Of a DNA stretch of 64,000 nt, positions 25,062 through 36,054 are shown in pieces. Source of the stretch: Tethya wilhelma (lineage: Eukaryota; Porifera; Demospongiae; Tethyida; Tethyidae); contig CAXIPT010000010.1 of NCBI GenBank assembly GCA_964030475.1, positions 1,991,370 to 2,055,369 on the forward strand, in the 5' to 3' direction. The translations under genes and the position numbers were made by a program. Each line of letters opens with the position of its first letter. Position 1 is the stretch's first letter. Under the pieces are notes generated by a model that was given only the letters and a program-made list of their open reading frames with translations, was not told the DNA's origin and searched no databases.

Positions 25062-25453
25062 TAGCCTGCACTAGAGGAACCTGAAGAGCCTGACATCTCA
25101 CTGGCTAGCAACCTGGAGAGGCAGCTGCTCTACTCAGCTAGACCCAGCCTGTTGGACAACAAACCAGTAAGTACTTTTATACCACACAGCTAGCTGTATG
25201 AACTGCACACATATGTACAGCAACAGTAGCTCATTCCCAGGCTTAGGTTTGAGCAAGAGGTGCACTAACAGAAAACTGCATGAGACGCACTATTAGCAGT
25301 TCCTTTATTCAACCCTTCTTTGAAAAGGAGCATGGGAATATTTTTCTGTTCATTTGGATTTTCATTGTGCTGTAGATTGAACTAGAGCGCAGAGGAAGAA
25401 CACAGACCACAAATGTTCGACAACCAGTGGAAGAGACCGAGAGTACCTTTTAG
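15550..25453 (+). CDS. SLC26-family anion transporter (SulP fold with STAS domain)
   Basis: Seventeen exons: 15550-15688, 15912-16093, 16519-16714, 19484-19594, 19895-20097, 20272-20445, 20813-20980, 21104-21201, 21626-21770, 21957-22148, 22366-22461, 22882-23082, 23737-23898, 24167-24400, 24711-24878, 25065-25166, 25376-25453. All phases agree and give 882 residues. It exchanges anions (sulfate, chloride, bicarbonate, oxalate class) across the plasma membrane. Seen: cytosolic N-terminus, the SulP signature [18 protein letters not shown], the segment [20 protein letters not shown] typical of TM5-6, repeated membrane helices, then a STAS domain from about residue 636 ([16 protein letters not shown]) with a charged variable loop and the conserved [14 protein letters not shown]. 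The tail ends in E-S-T-F, a class I PDZ ligand. Exons 4 and 5 also occur at 16981-17091 and 17392-17449 in a duplicated block; the second copy is used here because its exon 5 is complete. Confidence 0.9.
16788..17449 (+). repeat. Upstream copy of a duplicated SLC26 block (probable assembly artefact)
   Basis: This block appears identical to 19291-19952 at a constant offset of 2,503 bp. It contains SLC26 exon 4 and the first 58 bases of exon 5, then stops at an N (17450). The other copy begins after an N-flanked (GT)n run (19211). Perfect identity including introns, with both outer borders at an N or microsatellite, points to an assembly join rather than gene duplication. Confidence 0.85.
17998..18165 (+). 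pseudogene. Isolated SRCR-like exon fragment
   Basis: Bounded by an AG acceptor (17996-17997) and a GT donor (18166). The frame encodes [17 protein letters not shown] and then a Cys-spaced [11 protein letters not shown], the C-terminal half pattern of a scavenger receptor cysteine-rich domain (CxGxExxLxxC...C...C). No partner exon is visible within the window. It may be a real exon of another gene placed here by misassembly, or a relic. Confidence 0.5.
18467..19070. mobile_element. TTAA-flanked piggyBac-like non-autonomous element
   Basis: The left end is TTAA then GGTTACGGGCTACC and the right end is GTACCCCGTAACC then TTAA. The inverted termini extend imperfectly for about 40 bp and share an inner ATGAATAT...TAATGAGCA block. 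The 604-bp interior has no transposase frame. TTAA duplication with GG-starting ends is the hallmark of piggyBac-type elements. Confidence 0.7.
20637..20708 (+). tRNA. tRNA-Pro (anticodon UGG)
   Basis: Seventy-two bases fold as a cloverleaf. The acceptor stem GGCTTGT pairs with ACAAGCC plus discriminator C, the anticodon stem is CTCGC/GCGAG with loop TTTGGGT (anticodon TGG at 20669-20671), and the T arm is CCGGG/CCCGG with loop TTCGAAT. Internal A-box (TGGTCTAGGGG) and B-box (GGTTCGAATCC) promoter elements are intact, and a T7 run at 20711-20717 fits a Pol III terminator. It lies in sense orientation inside an SLC26 intron. No CCA or intron is encoded, as usual in animals. Confidence 0.95.
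21346..21546. mobile_element. Element family B (ACCGTATA-GCGG ends), SLC26 intron
   Basis: Begins TTACCGTATATAGGAGG, ends with a diverged inverse (AATTTACCTACTATTTGGTA), and is built of reiterated AATTTGGCGATTT-type words readable on both strands. It resembles 42174-42360 closely (shared CATGCATATAAAACTGTTTGG core). Confidence 0.65.
22243..22341. mobile_element. Short element of family B' (TAGCACAAAAATTTG ends)
   Basis: Inverted ends TATAGCACAAAAATTTGCTG and CCAATATTTTGTGCTATA, with a core TTTTTGACAATCCACCAAATTT also found at 59752-59951. It lies directly upstream of an SLC26 exon. Confidence 0.65.
22502..22771. mobile_element. Foldback MITE family A, copy 3 (SLC26 intron)
   Basis: TATCTCAGTCTAGGAAGGTC at the left and its inverse at the right, with the same core as the IMPDH-intron copies. 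Confidence 0.85.
23184..23453. mobile_element. Foldback MITE family A, copy 4 (SLC26 intron)
   Basis: The left end is slightly diverged (ATATCTCTGCCTAGGAAGG); the right end is canonical. It is the second family A copy in the SLC26 gene. Confidence 0.85.
23531..23627. mobile_element. hAT-like 81-bp foldback element with 8-bp target duplication
   Basis: TAATCTGG occurs on both sides (23531-23538 and 23620-23627). Between them, TAGCCTCGTACCCAGGCCAC pairs with the inverse at the right and the CTCCCTCTTTTTAG arm pairs with CTAAAAAGAGGGAG, leaving a loop of about 12 bases. The perfect 8-bp duplication indicates hAT-type insertion. Confidence 0.8.
24426..24543. mobile_element. hAT-like ~100-bp foldback element with 8-9-bp target duplication
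   Basis: TGATCCTAA flanks both sides (24426-24434 and 24535-24543). Terminal inverted repeats are TAGCCTAGCTTGTTCCCAGGC and GCCTGGGAATGAGGCTA. The ends match the 23539 element, so the two are relatives at different sites. Confidence 0.8.
24613..24690 (+). repeat. Short tandem duplication before SLC26 exon 15
   Basis: The block GTGTCAGCTAGCTAGCTAAC plus AATCCATCT occurs twice about 47 bp apart, just upstream of the exon 15 acceptor. Confidence 0.8.
24955..25062. repeat. (CA)n microsatellite with 12-N gap
   Basis: CA run interrupted by Ns at 25005-25016, so its true length is unknown. It lies between SLC26 exons 15 and 16. Confidence 0.9.
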
Positions 25454-26091
25454 AGGTCCATAACATGTGACTGTTGCCATGACAACAGAGATATTAACCT
25501 TATGAAACCTAAGCTACGACAACCATGCAATATATTAATTTTAACCTTTTGTAAACTTGTTGCCATGACAACAGATGCACACAATTTTAACCCTGTTGTA
25601 ACTACCGTAAATATATGAGATGTACAAATAATTTAGACATGTTTCATGTTTTTTCTTGCAAACTTTGTGCAGTACAAATTATGAGTTTTGAAAATGACAT
25701 TGTGAAAAGGATAACGTACGTACGTATAGGACATACAACAATTCTATTTGAAGCACACCACTCAAAAATGAAACAAACAAAACATATTTTTTGGTTGGTA
25801 CATGTATGTATACCATAATTAAAACTAGGTGATATGACATATTGATACCAGTGCAATGTAAAGTTTACTAACAAACATATAAACTTTATATTAATAATTA
25901 TTAATAATGAAGCCAGCAAAATAGTATACAAGTATTAGAGAAAATAAAGAGTTTAATAATAATAATAATAATCGAAAAAAACAAATACAATAATTATACA
26001 TATGCAAAGGGCACCATATAATAACATGTTAAGTGAAAACACATACAAACAAACAAACAAACAAACAGAAGATGAACGAACAAACACCTTA
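25454..26091. other. SLC26 3' flank, convergent with RASSF
   Basis: AT-rich, with short poly-purine tetranucleotide runs (ACAA)n near 26045-26065. It holds the 3' ends of two convergent genes. A short duplicated phrase (GTTGCCATGACAACAGA) occurs twice near 25473 and 25559. No coding signal. Confidence 0.5.
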
Positions 26092-27572
26092 CTATACACT
26101 ATCGACCTTTAGCGCCGGTGTGGGACTACCCTTACCTAACGAACTCTTTGTACCTAGTCCCCCAAATCTACCATGGCGACCCGCTGCACCCAAGTTCTGT
26201 TTCGTTTGCTTTACAACATCTTCCATGCACTTTTCCTTCAGTGCCGTAGTGATGGCTCTTTTCCAGATCTTGAATCTTTCTTCGAGCTGAAGGTAAGAAG
26301 TCAGGAGAAACAACAGAGTTTAACCTATTGTAGCTAGTCAGATAACAACCATGGACAATTAATGGGTTGATTTTCTTACAACTAGTCTATCGAGCTTGAC
26401 CCTTTTATGTCAGGGGTAGAAAAAAAAGGTTCTAGCTTGATAGACTAGCTTATGTACAGTAAACAGGACATTGAAGATAAAGTGTATTTAAGACATTGCA
26501 CTTGAAAGTAAGTGAATTGCAACCTGAGACAATGGTTTGATTCACAGACTGTTTCTTTAGTAAAGTAGTTCTTTAAGGTTATTTATTTACACACTTGAAA
26601 TAGTAACCATAGAAAAAGTGCAGTGTGTGCTTTATTTGGAATACGAACATCAACAAAAAACTTTCCTTTCTTGATTCAAAAGTATCAGGGAAAAAAGGTT
26701 GTATATTATACGTGTATATATAGAAGAAGCACGAGCATCAACCATACCTTCTGTATGTAGATCTCTTCTTCTCTCTGTAGTATCATGATGAAGTTGCTCA
26801 GCTCTGGGTGGGTAAAGGCATCCCACTGGATGGTGGAGTAGGTGTTGTCTCTCAGGATGAGCTTGCTGTTGCGATGAGCGCTGCTAGCGTCCAAGGCAAT
26901 CTCCAGAGGATGGTCTTCTTCAAAGAGACGCCGACCTGGTGTGTGTGTGTGTGTATGTGTGTGTGTGTGTGTGAGTTAGTATATGTGAGCGCAATTAATG
27001 GGCAAAGAGGCTTATTCCCAGCTAGGCCTTCAGTGTGCTAACACGGGGAGATTTTCCAATGTTATACGTACAATAATTAATAATTCTAGTCTCTGAAAAA
27101 ATTAACCCCATTGTTACAGAATAAAGAACTCACTGTCACTTCCATACTCTTCGTAGAGAGAGAACTTCTTGGGGTTATCTGTGACACAAAACTTCTTCAG
27201 CAATATCTGCACCAACTGTTCATGTAAAATAGTACACAATAATACTATTAACAACATAATGATATAGGTCGTATATTTAACAAAATATCTACTAGGTGTG
27301 CATTAAATGGAGTCCACATAATGTGAAATTTAAACGCTTAACTTTTGCTAGATTAGACTCGAATGTGTCCAGTTATTAACACTTTTTGTTATACAGGATG
27401 ATACAGGTGTGCATTAAATAGAAGAGTTTGTCCCCAGCTGTCGACGCTGGTTACCAGGTGTTGCTATGGTGACCAGTTTCCTGTGTTGGGGGTGATGGTG
27501 ATGTCAGCCTCTCACTGGAGAGAACTCACACACAGAGAGAGACAGTTAGTGAGTCTCGTGGCAAGGAGGGCT

Positions 27573-27631
<59 letters not shown>

Positions 27632-30222
27632 TACCTCTTTGGTGGTGGTGGAGTTGGTGATGTGGACTAGTCTGTTGGTATCAGTCGGTAAGTAGAATGC
27701 CGTCTGGATGAAAAGTGTGTGTGTGTGTGTGTGAAGCTTGATATTTCACAATGTTAATGGTCCATTTCTCAGTAATGCTGGATGGACAAACATTGGTCTA
27801 AGTAACTGGTGTACATCCAGCTGCACTGAAACTATTAAGCACTGAAACTAGAACAAAGATGGCAGCATGGTGTGTGTGTCTTCTCCTTACCTCAATGCCT
27901 GACTCCATGTTCATTGACTTCTCCTTGACAGGTCTCATCAGTCTGTACCATGATGTCCTAGTGATCGCCGTGGAAACGTGAATGGGCCTTTGGACACACA
28001 TGTGCACTCGAATGAAACCTTGATACTCAATCAGGCTGGGATCATTGTGCTGTGTGTGTGTGTGTGTATTAAACATGAATTTGAAATAAGGATATATAGT
28101 TTAAATGTTTTTCGCAAAAGTTTATACAAAACTATAAGAAAAAGTAACTTTTGCTAAAAGCTATCAGATATAGTATTCTTCTGCAAAAATTTGGACCAGC
28201 AAAAATTTCTTACTATATGTTAAAGCATATACACTGTAAAACTTTTAAACAACATCACATATATAAATCTTAGAGAAAGAGAAAAAAATGTCCTTACTGA
28301 GCTCTTCATGTGGATGTGGTGAACAGGGGTCGTCTTCCGATTGTACTCTCGTATCTTTCTCACGAGTTTCGACTTCTCCGTCACGTACTCTTTCATGTTC
28401 GATGACGACGATGAGGACATTGCTGGTGCCCCTGACGATGAGGGGGGTAATGAGGAACTCGTTGCCGTGGTGCTAGTGGAAGCAGATGATGAAGAAGTTC
28501 CGGAGTCCGTGCTGTGTTCGATGGACGAGGGAGCGGATTGGGCTCGCGAGGGAACTGTGTCTGTGGACTGTGTGTGAGTGAGAGTGTGAGGATGTGAGGG
28601 GGTGTGTGGTGTGTGGAATACAAGGTAATGTTGATGAATTGAAGGATTAATAAACCTACTGTGGATTAATGATATTATGAGTATGCTCTTGTTTCAGTTA
28701 CAACTTTTGATGTTTGAGTTATAACTGTCCAGGAGGTATAACTTTTGACACTGGAGTTATAACTATTAATGATAGGTATGTTTGCCTTAGTTATAAGCGT
28801 ATGTTGACATTTACAAGTTATACAAGTAACTGCTTGCATACATATTCATGTTTTTAAGCTGTAAAACTAGTTCATATAATCACCTCCTTTTCTTTCTCTT
28901 TCTTCTTCTTTTCTTCCTCCTCCTCTGTGGCAGCAATGCGGGCCACATCCTCCACTTGTTTGTCGTGGGAGAGGACCGCCTGCTCCAGACGAGAAGAACA
29001 GTCAATGGTGATCTTGTTCTCGCACTTACGGTGGACTATGAAGTCACATTCTGTGAGGGAGTGAGGGTATGAGGGTGTGAGGGTGTGAGGGTATGTGTGT
29101 ATGTGTGAGTGAGTCAAGTGTGTGCTTGTGTGTGTGTGTGTGTGTGCGTCCATTTTACTATTCCCATGTGTTTACAAAGCCTCGGTTCTCTACAACCTTC
29201 CTAAGGTGAGGCAAAGTGATGAGAATGGAAAACCTATATCAGTGATGACAAACTTAAAATATCTCAGTCTAGGAAAGTCGAATGAAGCTGGGACTAGCAC
29301 CATTGTGATCAGTGTGAAGAGATCTTTAAAATAATATGGTTTATTGCCAGATTTAAATTCTGCCCAAAATCATCAAAAACCATGGATTATAGCCTTTGGT
29401 CCAGTGCGATATTTTGACAAAATTGACCATTTACCAATTTTCTGATTAAAACATATCATTTGAAAGATCTTTTCAAGCTGATCGCAATGGTACCAATCTC
29501 AGATTGATACAACCTTCCTAGACTGAAATATGCCAAGATTTAGATTCTTATACCTGGCTTACAGATGACAATAGATTCTCAACACATGGCACTGTATCTT
29601 AGTCTAGGATGGTTGTATGAAGCTGGGATTGGTACCATTGTGATCAGCGTGAAGAGATCTTTCAAATGATATCAATTTTGCTATAGGTTTGATTTGACCC
29701 AAAATCGCTAAAAAAGTGTGGACTATAGTCAGGGGATTTTATCAAAATTGGCCATTTTGGCTTCCGCCTCAAACCTAATAAAATAGATATCATTGGAAAG
29801 ATCTTTTCGCACTGATCACAATGGCGCAAGTCTCACTGTCTAGAAAACAATTGTGACTGATTTAATAGCAGAAATTGCTCGCCATAGCCAGAAGGTGAAT
29901 GCCCACATGATAAGGATATAATGAGCGATCTTTGAGCTATTTATAAAATACTACCAAAATATGTATAAATCCAATTTAGATTAATTAACACTATCACTTA
30001 TTAATCATCTTAACAAATCAAACCATTAACAGTGCATTCTTATCCCAAATTCTTGACAAATTAATAGACAATGGAAAATATCTAACTTGTTTGGAAAGGT
30101 AAGATACTTCTGTTGAACCACAAAAGAAGCCCAGGGGCTATTGTCATCTAGCCTCAGGTTTAGCATGGCAAGATTTATCAGTTAGGAGATGTAATAAGGC
30201 CTGTATGTGATGTACTGTAGAA

Positions 30223-30261
<39 letters not shown>

Positions 30262-31207
30262 GCTAGTTTCAATAAGGACATACCCATAGGCCATTGTGCT
30301 ACCTACTATTATGACTTCAAAACTTCACCTACAGTAGTTAGTTAATAATGGATGAATGTTTCTTCAACAAAATCCACTTATGTTTCAACTCCAGACATGC
30401 CTTCCTCTGGACAATGAACAGGTAGACACACACACACACACACACACACAGACAGCAACAAAGAAACACTTGTACTTTTGAACACACCAAAACACCACCT
30501 AAAATAATTAGTTTCCATGGAACAGGTTTCTAAGCACTCAATTCTAATGCAGTATAAGAGACCAGTATGTTGTCCACAGGGAAGTATGGACGTTAGAGGT
30601 TGCAAGTTTGTTTGTAAAACACAACTCGTAATTCTAGTCTACCAGAGGGTGGTAGGAGACCATAAGTTGCTAATAAAGGAACATAGCCACGATGGGCTTA
30701 ACAAGTGACTTTGTAAAACTCAGATCCAAATTCTAGACCACCAGCAAAGACAGAATGATTTGACCAAAGCCTTCTTCAAGATCAAAACAACATGTAATAA
30801 TATTAATTTACTACATAGTAACAATATTGCATATATTTAGAATACACAGTAAACAGATACACTTTACATATAAAATCGCTGCATAAAAGAATGCTCAGGC
30901 TAAGCTCGTTCTGAGATAAGTGGTATTTGTTTTCCAAACCGAGCCGTCTTTATCTGATAAGCCTTTCAAAGTGGTTAGTGACATTCCAAGGATATTAAGG
31001 TTTAATGGACACGACAACTATTTCACTTAGCAACCGTCTCCGAGGACCAAGGACAATAAACAATGATGTAATGCGTTGGAAACATACAGGGCAGTTTACA
31101 TTGTCATACAGTTACCTTATTTTAGTATAAATTTTGTTCTCTCTCGTGATAATATCCAACTTTTTGCTAGTCTGGACCAGTGTTAGTACAAAAAATAAAT
31201 GTTTCGT

Positions 31208-31292
<85 letters not shown>

Positions 31293-31566
31293 TTTGTCCA
31301 ACTCACCATCCCCCTTGACCCACCTCTAGATTATTATACAGTCTCTTGTCTTTTTTTTTACTCATAATACCGTCTGGTTTGTTCCTAATTCAATTTCCCA
31401 AGAATTGGCTCTAAGAGTTAAGGACTTACTGTAACATACACTGTCAGTGATACAGGCTGTACATTTCAAGCTAAGGGCACACCCAAGACAGCTTGGGACA
31501 AAGAAAGAACCATTACTTGTATTGGTACAGGTTTTGAGAACTTAATGGTTGAATGATGAATTTTAG

Positions 31567-31609
<43 letters not shown>

Positions 31610-32421
31610 CAAACACAGACACACGTCATGCAACTTGTAGGAAACTACTGTGAAAAAACACAGAAGCAATACAAAACAACAACAAAAACCCTGACAACAT
31701 AAAACCGATAACCTAATTTGTAGTCTGTTGTACGTACACCCTTTTCTCCAAATTTGGTCAAATAATGCCACACAGTTTACATGCATGTAACTAAATAACC
31801 AGTCTCCATGGACACGAGCTTTAAAGTAAGCCTAAAACATAGAACATTGTAGTTCTATAAAAAGAGTATATTAACTATTGCTAATACTAACCTACAGACA
31901 AAAGTATAGTTTACTTCTTTTTTCCCCCTCAAAAGCACCCTTACATATTCATGTCTGTGTGTAATTAGATTGCCGTGTGCCATTCCCTAAATTCAAACAA
32001 GCACGATGTAATGCCTTATTCTTACAATGTATTTTAATGGGAGTGGATGATGTAATCGTTAAATGCTCAATAAAAGGGGAAAATGGGACTGATTATGTCA
32101 ACGAGACTAAATTCTGTGACCTTTTGACATTTATAGTCGAGTGCTAGAGTTGACGTACGTATGAACACACACACACAAACTCGATCAAAGTTGTCCCATC
32201 GAATTCACAATACACCCTACCTACTGTACCTAGTATACAGCAATCATTGTCATGGATACAATGCTCAAGCAATCATGAACCGTCTGATCAAATTAGTCGT
32301 GTCTATTGGTCATCAGAGACAGACAAAACCCTGACTTGTACAATGCCAGGACACGATGATGTAATATACAAGCAACTAGTTTTGGCATAGCACTGAAATT
32401 TTCAACCTTTTCAACTTGTTA

Positions 32422-32502
<81 letters not shown>

Positions 32503-32626
32503 NTCACAGGGGGTCAATGGAAAACAAACTAGTTGCATGCCCTTAAGTGTGCAACACTCGACCATGCATCAAATGCCCCCCCCCCCCTCCCACTTAAGGG
32601 TCATGCAACCGTAATGTGTGTGCGTA

Positions 32627-32665
<39 letters not shown>

Positions 32666-33347
32666 TGTTTATTTGGTCATTCTAATGTACATTGTTCAAC
32701 TGTAAAACAACACATCGGTTGTCAAAATGTTGTTGGTGCTACATGAGGTGACACTTATTGTGGAGTAGTATCTCATGTCATTCTACACTTCATCTGTTGA
32801 GACTTGTGTTTTGGGGGGAAGTTGATGATGTGAGCGTGTGTGAGTGAGTTTTTCATCGATAACTTCCTACGATCTTTAAATCATCTCTCTTTCTCTCCCC
32901 CACTTCCATGCATGCATGCACACACACACACACACACAAGACAATTTCACTATCCTATCACACGCTCAAACCCAGCTACATGAACAAACAAAAAACTTTG
33001 GGAAACGAAAAACAGCTTCAAAAATGTGTACTTAAAATCACACACTGTACATAATTGCGAACTTACAACTATATATAAACGCTCAAATATTAATTGATTG
33101 ACATACCTAGATGTAGTGATAGTTAAGTTTAGTTTAAGATTTCAAAAACCACACAGTACACTTTTGAAAACAATTTCTAGAGAAGCAATTCAAGCAAGGA
33201 TTGTGCAAGAAGGAAGCAGAACTTGGTGTACAAAGTTGGCAAAATAAATAATTATAGAAGTTACTCAACAGAAGATGTCTATTTATAGAAACACATACTC
33301 ACAATAACTATGTATAGAAGCTTTAATGGGTGCTGAGCTTATTAGCA

Positions 33348-33424
<77 letters not shown>

Positions 33425-35328
33425 TACTAGCTAGGTTGACGGATTCTTCACAAGTTAGAGTGATTTGTAAAGAAAAACAAGTCAACCTTTCATGGACCTT
33501 TCATACACACAGCTGTATATACTTCAACTTGTACAAAGAGCAACAGTGAAACCTCACAGAAATACACATGAACTCAAGCACACACTTCCTCCTGTCCAGC
33601 CACACACACACATCACAACCAGGATGATGATGTTGCACATGCACACACAAACAAACGCACACACACAAAAGTTGAAACCACAACTAAGTCATTTTGAAGT
33701 CTAGAGTCTACAGACCACACACCTCAAGTATCAGCTGAGGGACCACACGAATTGCCAACACTGCAAAGACACACACACACACACACACATGGACATTTTA
33801 TGCTACTCCTTAAATTTCTAAGCTATTTCTCTCCAACATTCTTATACCCACTTCGAAATCAGACATACATACATACATCCACACACACATAATGTAGAGA
33901 CATGTACATGAACAGATCTAGACTGAGAGCAACACACATTCTTGTCCAAAGTTTTGATCAGACAAGATTGACTCGTTTCTCAAAAGTAGACAAGTGGGGA
34001 TGGGGGTTGAACTGAAACCAAGCCAACTTATCTCTTTCCCTCCCATGGATGGCTCACAGTGAACAATGTCTTTGAGAGACGGGTAAACAACGTTTTTGGA
34101 AGGCCGTCAAAATTCAGGCAATGGTTAACACAATGGTTGGCCAATTAAGAGTCGAGCTGTGTGCCAAGTTTGAATTTAGTGGTAATGGAGTTAATAACAA
34201 AACGATGATTGAGCGATCTTCGACTTAGCTTAGTGCTACGAAGAGGTGGGCATTAATTAGAGTAAGTGAATGACCACACACGTGCAAGGTCTGAATTGAG
34301 TGGTAATGGAGTTAACGAGAAAATAATTGCTTGCTTACGAGGGGCTGGGCATTAATTAGAAAAAAAATGACACACACACACATTTACGCAAAATTTAAAA
34401 AGAACAAGAAAAAAATTAACTTACTTGTACATCTTAGTACTTGTCTGTAAAGCCCCCAGGCCATGTCACCACAGTGGTCACAATATTCTGGCTTATTATG
34501 CGGGATCGAAACGTGCTCAAATTCGTGATCCTGTCCAGCTTTCTGTTCCTCTCCGTTTACCGTATAACTCGTTTCAAACGGATCTTGATACTTTGAGGGA
34601 TTGTGTAAGTTTAGCTCGACGGGTGCATACGCTGGCGGGTCGACCGAGTACGCTAGCTTCTTGTTCTTCTGTCCTTTCTTTTTCTTCGGCCGACTGATTC
34701 TGAGGGTGTCTCGAATCTTTGCAAAGGCTGGGGAAGACGAACCACTCTCTTCTTTGGTGCCATTTTGGTGTGATTTGCCATCTCCATTGCTCCCCTTCTT
34801 GTGTTTAGAGCTGCTCCTACTTGGGCTGCTACTTCTAGCACTACCGCGACTCGGTGAGCTCGCTCTGAGACGGCTAGGTGAGGTTGCACGTGCTTTTGAG
34901 CCACCATTTTGCTGTACCTCCAAGTTGGTGGCCGGTCTTGAACTTCTACCGCTAGCCCGACGAATGATACTACTGCTGCCGCCTCCTGGGCTACTGGGAC
35001 GAGTAGATCGTGGACTACGGCCGCCAGAAGCCGAGTTGGTTCGACTTCCTAACATTGGTGATAAATTCTTACCCGATTTCTTTCGTAGCGCACTCACAGC
35101 GCTGCTATTTGGACTGTATCTACCGTCTGTGCCTTCCATGAACTCTTCTTGCTGTTGAACGTCGCTAACTTGTGGTTGGTCAGCTTCTACGAATGTCCAC
35201 TCGTCTTTGGCGAAAGTTTTCAATTCTGTTTCGGTACCTTTCGAGTCAGTGTTGGTGTTAGTAGCTGACTTCCTGGTCAGCCCCAGAAAATTACTGAGAG
35301 ATGTGGCAGCCTTGCGGTTACGGGACAT
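26092..35328 (-). CDS. RASSF: RASSF1/3/5-type Ras-association protein (C1 + RA + SARAH)
   Basis: Eight reverse-strand exons (35328-34425, 29050-28884, 28567-28298, 28049-27891, 27703-27635, 27215-27134, 26935-26748, 26286-26092) join in phase to 677 residues. These proteins bind active Ras-like GTPases and recruit Hippo-type MST kinases through a C-terminal helix. Residues 1-270 are Ser/Arg-rich and probably disordered. A C1 zinc domain follows (HVSIPHNKPEYCDHCGD...RCTKCDFIVHRKC...DC), split by the 5.4-kb intron 1, then an acidic/Lys coiled stretch, the KIREYN motif, a Ras-association domain (YQGFIRVHMCV to FEEDHPLEIAL) and a SARAH helix (WDAFTHPELSNFIMILQREE through KRAITTALKEK). The last 40 residues are basic and extend past the usual family end. 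This domain order marks the RASSF1-6 group and is closest to RASSF1/5; vertebrate RASSF1A is about 340 residues, so the N-terminus is long. Confidence 0.9.
27403..27575 (-). repeat. Dispersed repeat C, copy 2 (RASSF intron)
   Basis: Reverse-complement match to 4114-4289. The similarity runs from CAGGTGTGCATTAAATAGAAG to the (CT)n run at 27573, and both copies are bounded by a purine/pyrimidine microsatellite on the same relative side. Confidence 0.75.
27573..27620. repeat. (CT)n microsatellite in RASSF intron
   Basis: About 48 bp of CT repeats followed by a short CA run, 15 bp from RASSF exon 5. Confidence 0.9.
29260..29530. mobile_element. Foldback MITE family A, copy 5 (RASSF intron 1)
   Basis: Starts TATCTCAGTCTAGGAAAGTC and ends CCTTCCTAGACTGAAATA, with the standard core in inverse orientation to copy 1. 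Confidence 0.85.
29594..29846. mobile_element. Foldback MITE family A, copy 6, diverged
   Basis: Left arm TATCTTAGTCTAGGATGGTT is clear. The core is rearranged (GTTTGATTTGACCC) and the right end is worn (CACTGTCTAGAAAAC). It lies 64 bp from copy 5, repeating the tandem-pair arrangement seen in the IMPDH intron. Confidence 0.7.
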
Positions 35329-36054
35329 TGTTTATGTAACTGTAACTTTAATATTGGCCAAATATTTCCTTTCGAGAAATTCTATTAGCTATGCACAGGA
35401 AACGGGGCATACATTTGTGCTCAATGGAGCAGTGTATATAGACAGAAATAGCCGCGTACCTTTCGTGTATCGTAGCAGAAAGTGTACACAGTGACTCTAA
35501 AGTAAACTTCGACCTGTGTTGTTTTGAAGGGATGCCTCATATGATGTTATATGAGCTGTATCGTCCAGTTTTCACAAACTGTTTAACTGTTTTGATAAAA
35601 CGGCCAAGAGAACAACACCAAAGATAAACTGTCACAGACTAGTTTCTAAATAACTTCCCAGTACTTTCTAAAAAACTTCTTGAACTCCAACCTTCACTGT
35701 GTGGCATTCATTTAAAAAATTAATAATAAACACAGAACAGAATGTTTTCTAATTGTTGCACACTGACATGCATTATACATGAGATTTCCTGTGTCTATAT
35801 GCAACCTTAGTGAATAAAGCTATAAAATTTGGCACACAAATTTTGCTATGCCAGCTGTCATATGTGACTACAAAATGTATTACAAAGAGTGCTAAATAAC
35901 CTAAGTACATACGTATTACATACAATAAGATACACAGATGTCTTGACTTCACTTTATCCGTAATACGAGAATTACATCATCATGACATAATAACAAGCAT
36001 CTGATGCATACACACACATACACACACACAAAAGATTTAAAAGAGATCTATCAT
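35329..36054. other. RASSF upstream region and TUSC2 3' flank
   Basis: Spacer of 726 bp between two genes on the same strand; the RASSF promoter must lie here. No clear TATA box or CpG-rich patch was seen. AT-rich. Confidence 0.5.

Larger units (their letters stand above)
29051..34424 (-). other. RASSF intron 1: repeat-rich, no coding exon recognised
   Basis: This 5.4-kb intron separates the two halves of the C1 domain. It contains two family A foldbacks, (CT)n/(CA)n runs at 31210-31287, 31571-31606 and 33352-33418, (GT)n at 30230-30258 and 32425-32502 (ending at an N, 32503), and a C10-type homopolymer near 32579. A partial duplication near 34140-34365 repeats phrases ending in GGGCATTAATTAGA. 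Vertebrate RASSF1 has an alternative internal first exon; no convincing equivalent was seen here. Confidence 0.6.

Noticed and set aside
30378..30708. Short frames in RASSF intron 1 considered as an alternative first exon
   Set aside because: No C1 or RA similarity and no promoter-like context.
34601..35158. Forward-strand frame opposite RASSF exon 1
   Set aside because: Antisense shadow of the Ser/Arg-rich coding region.
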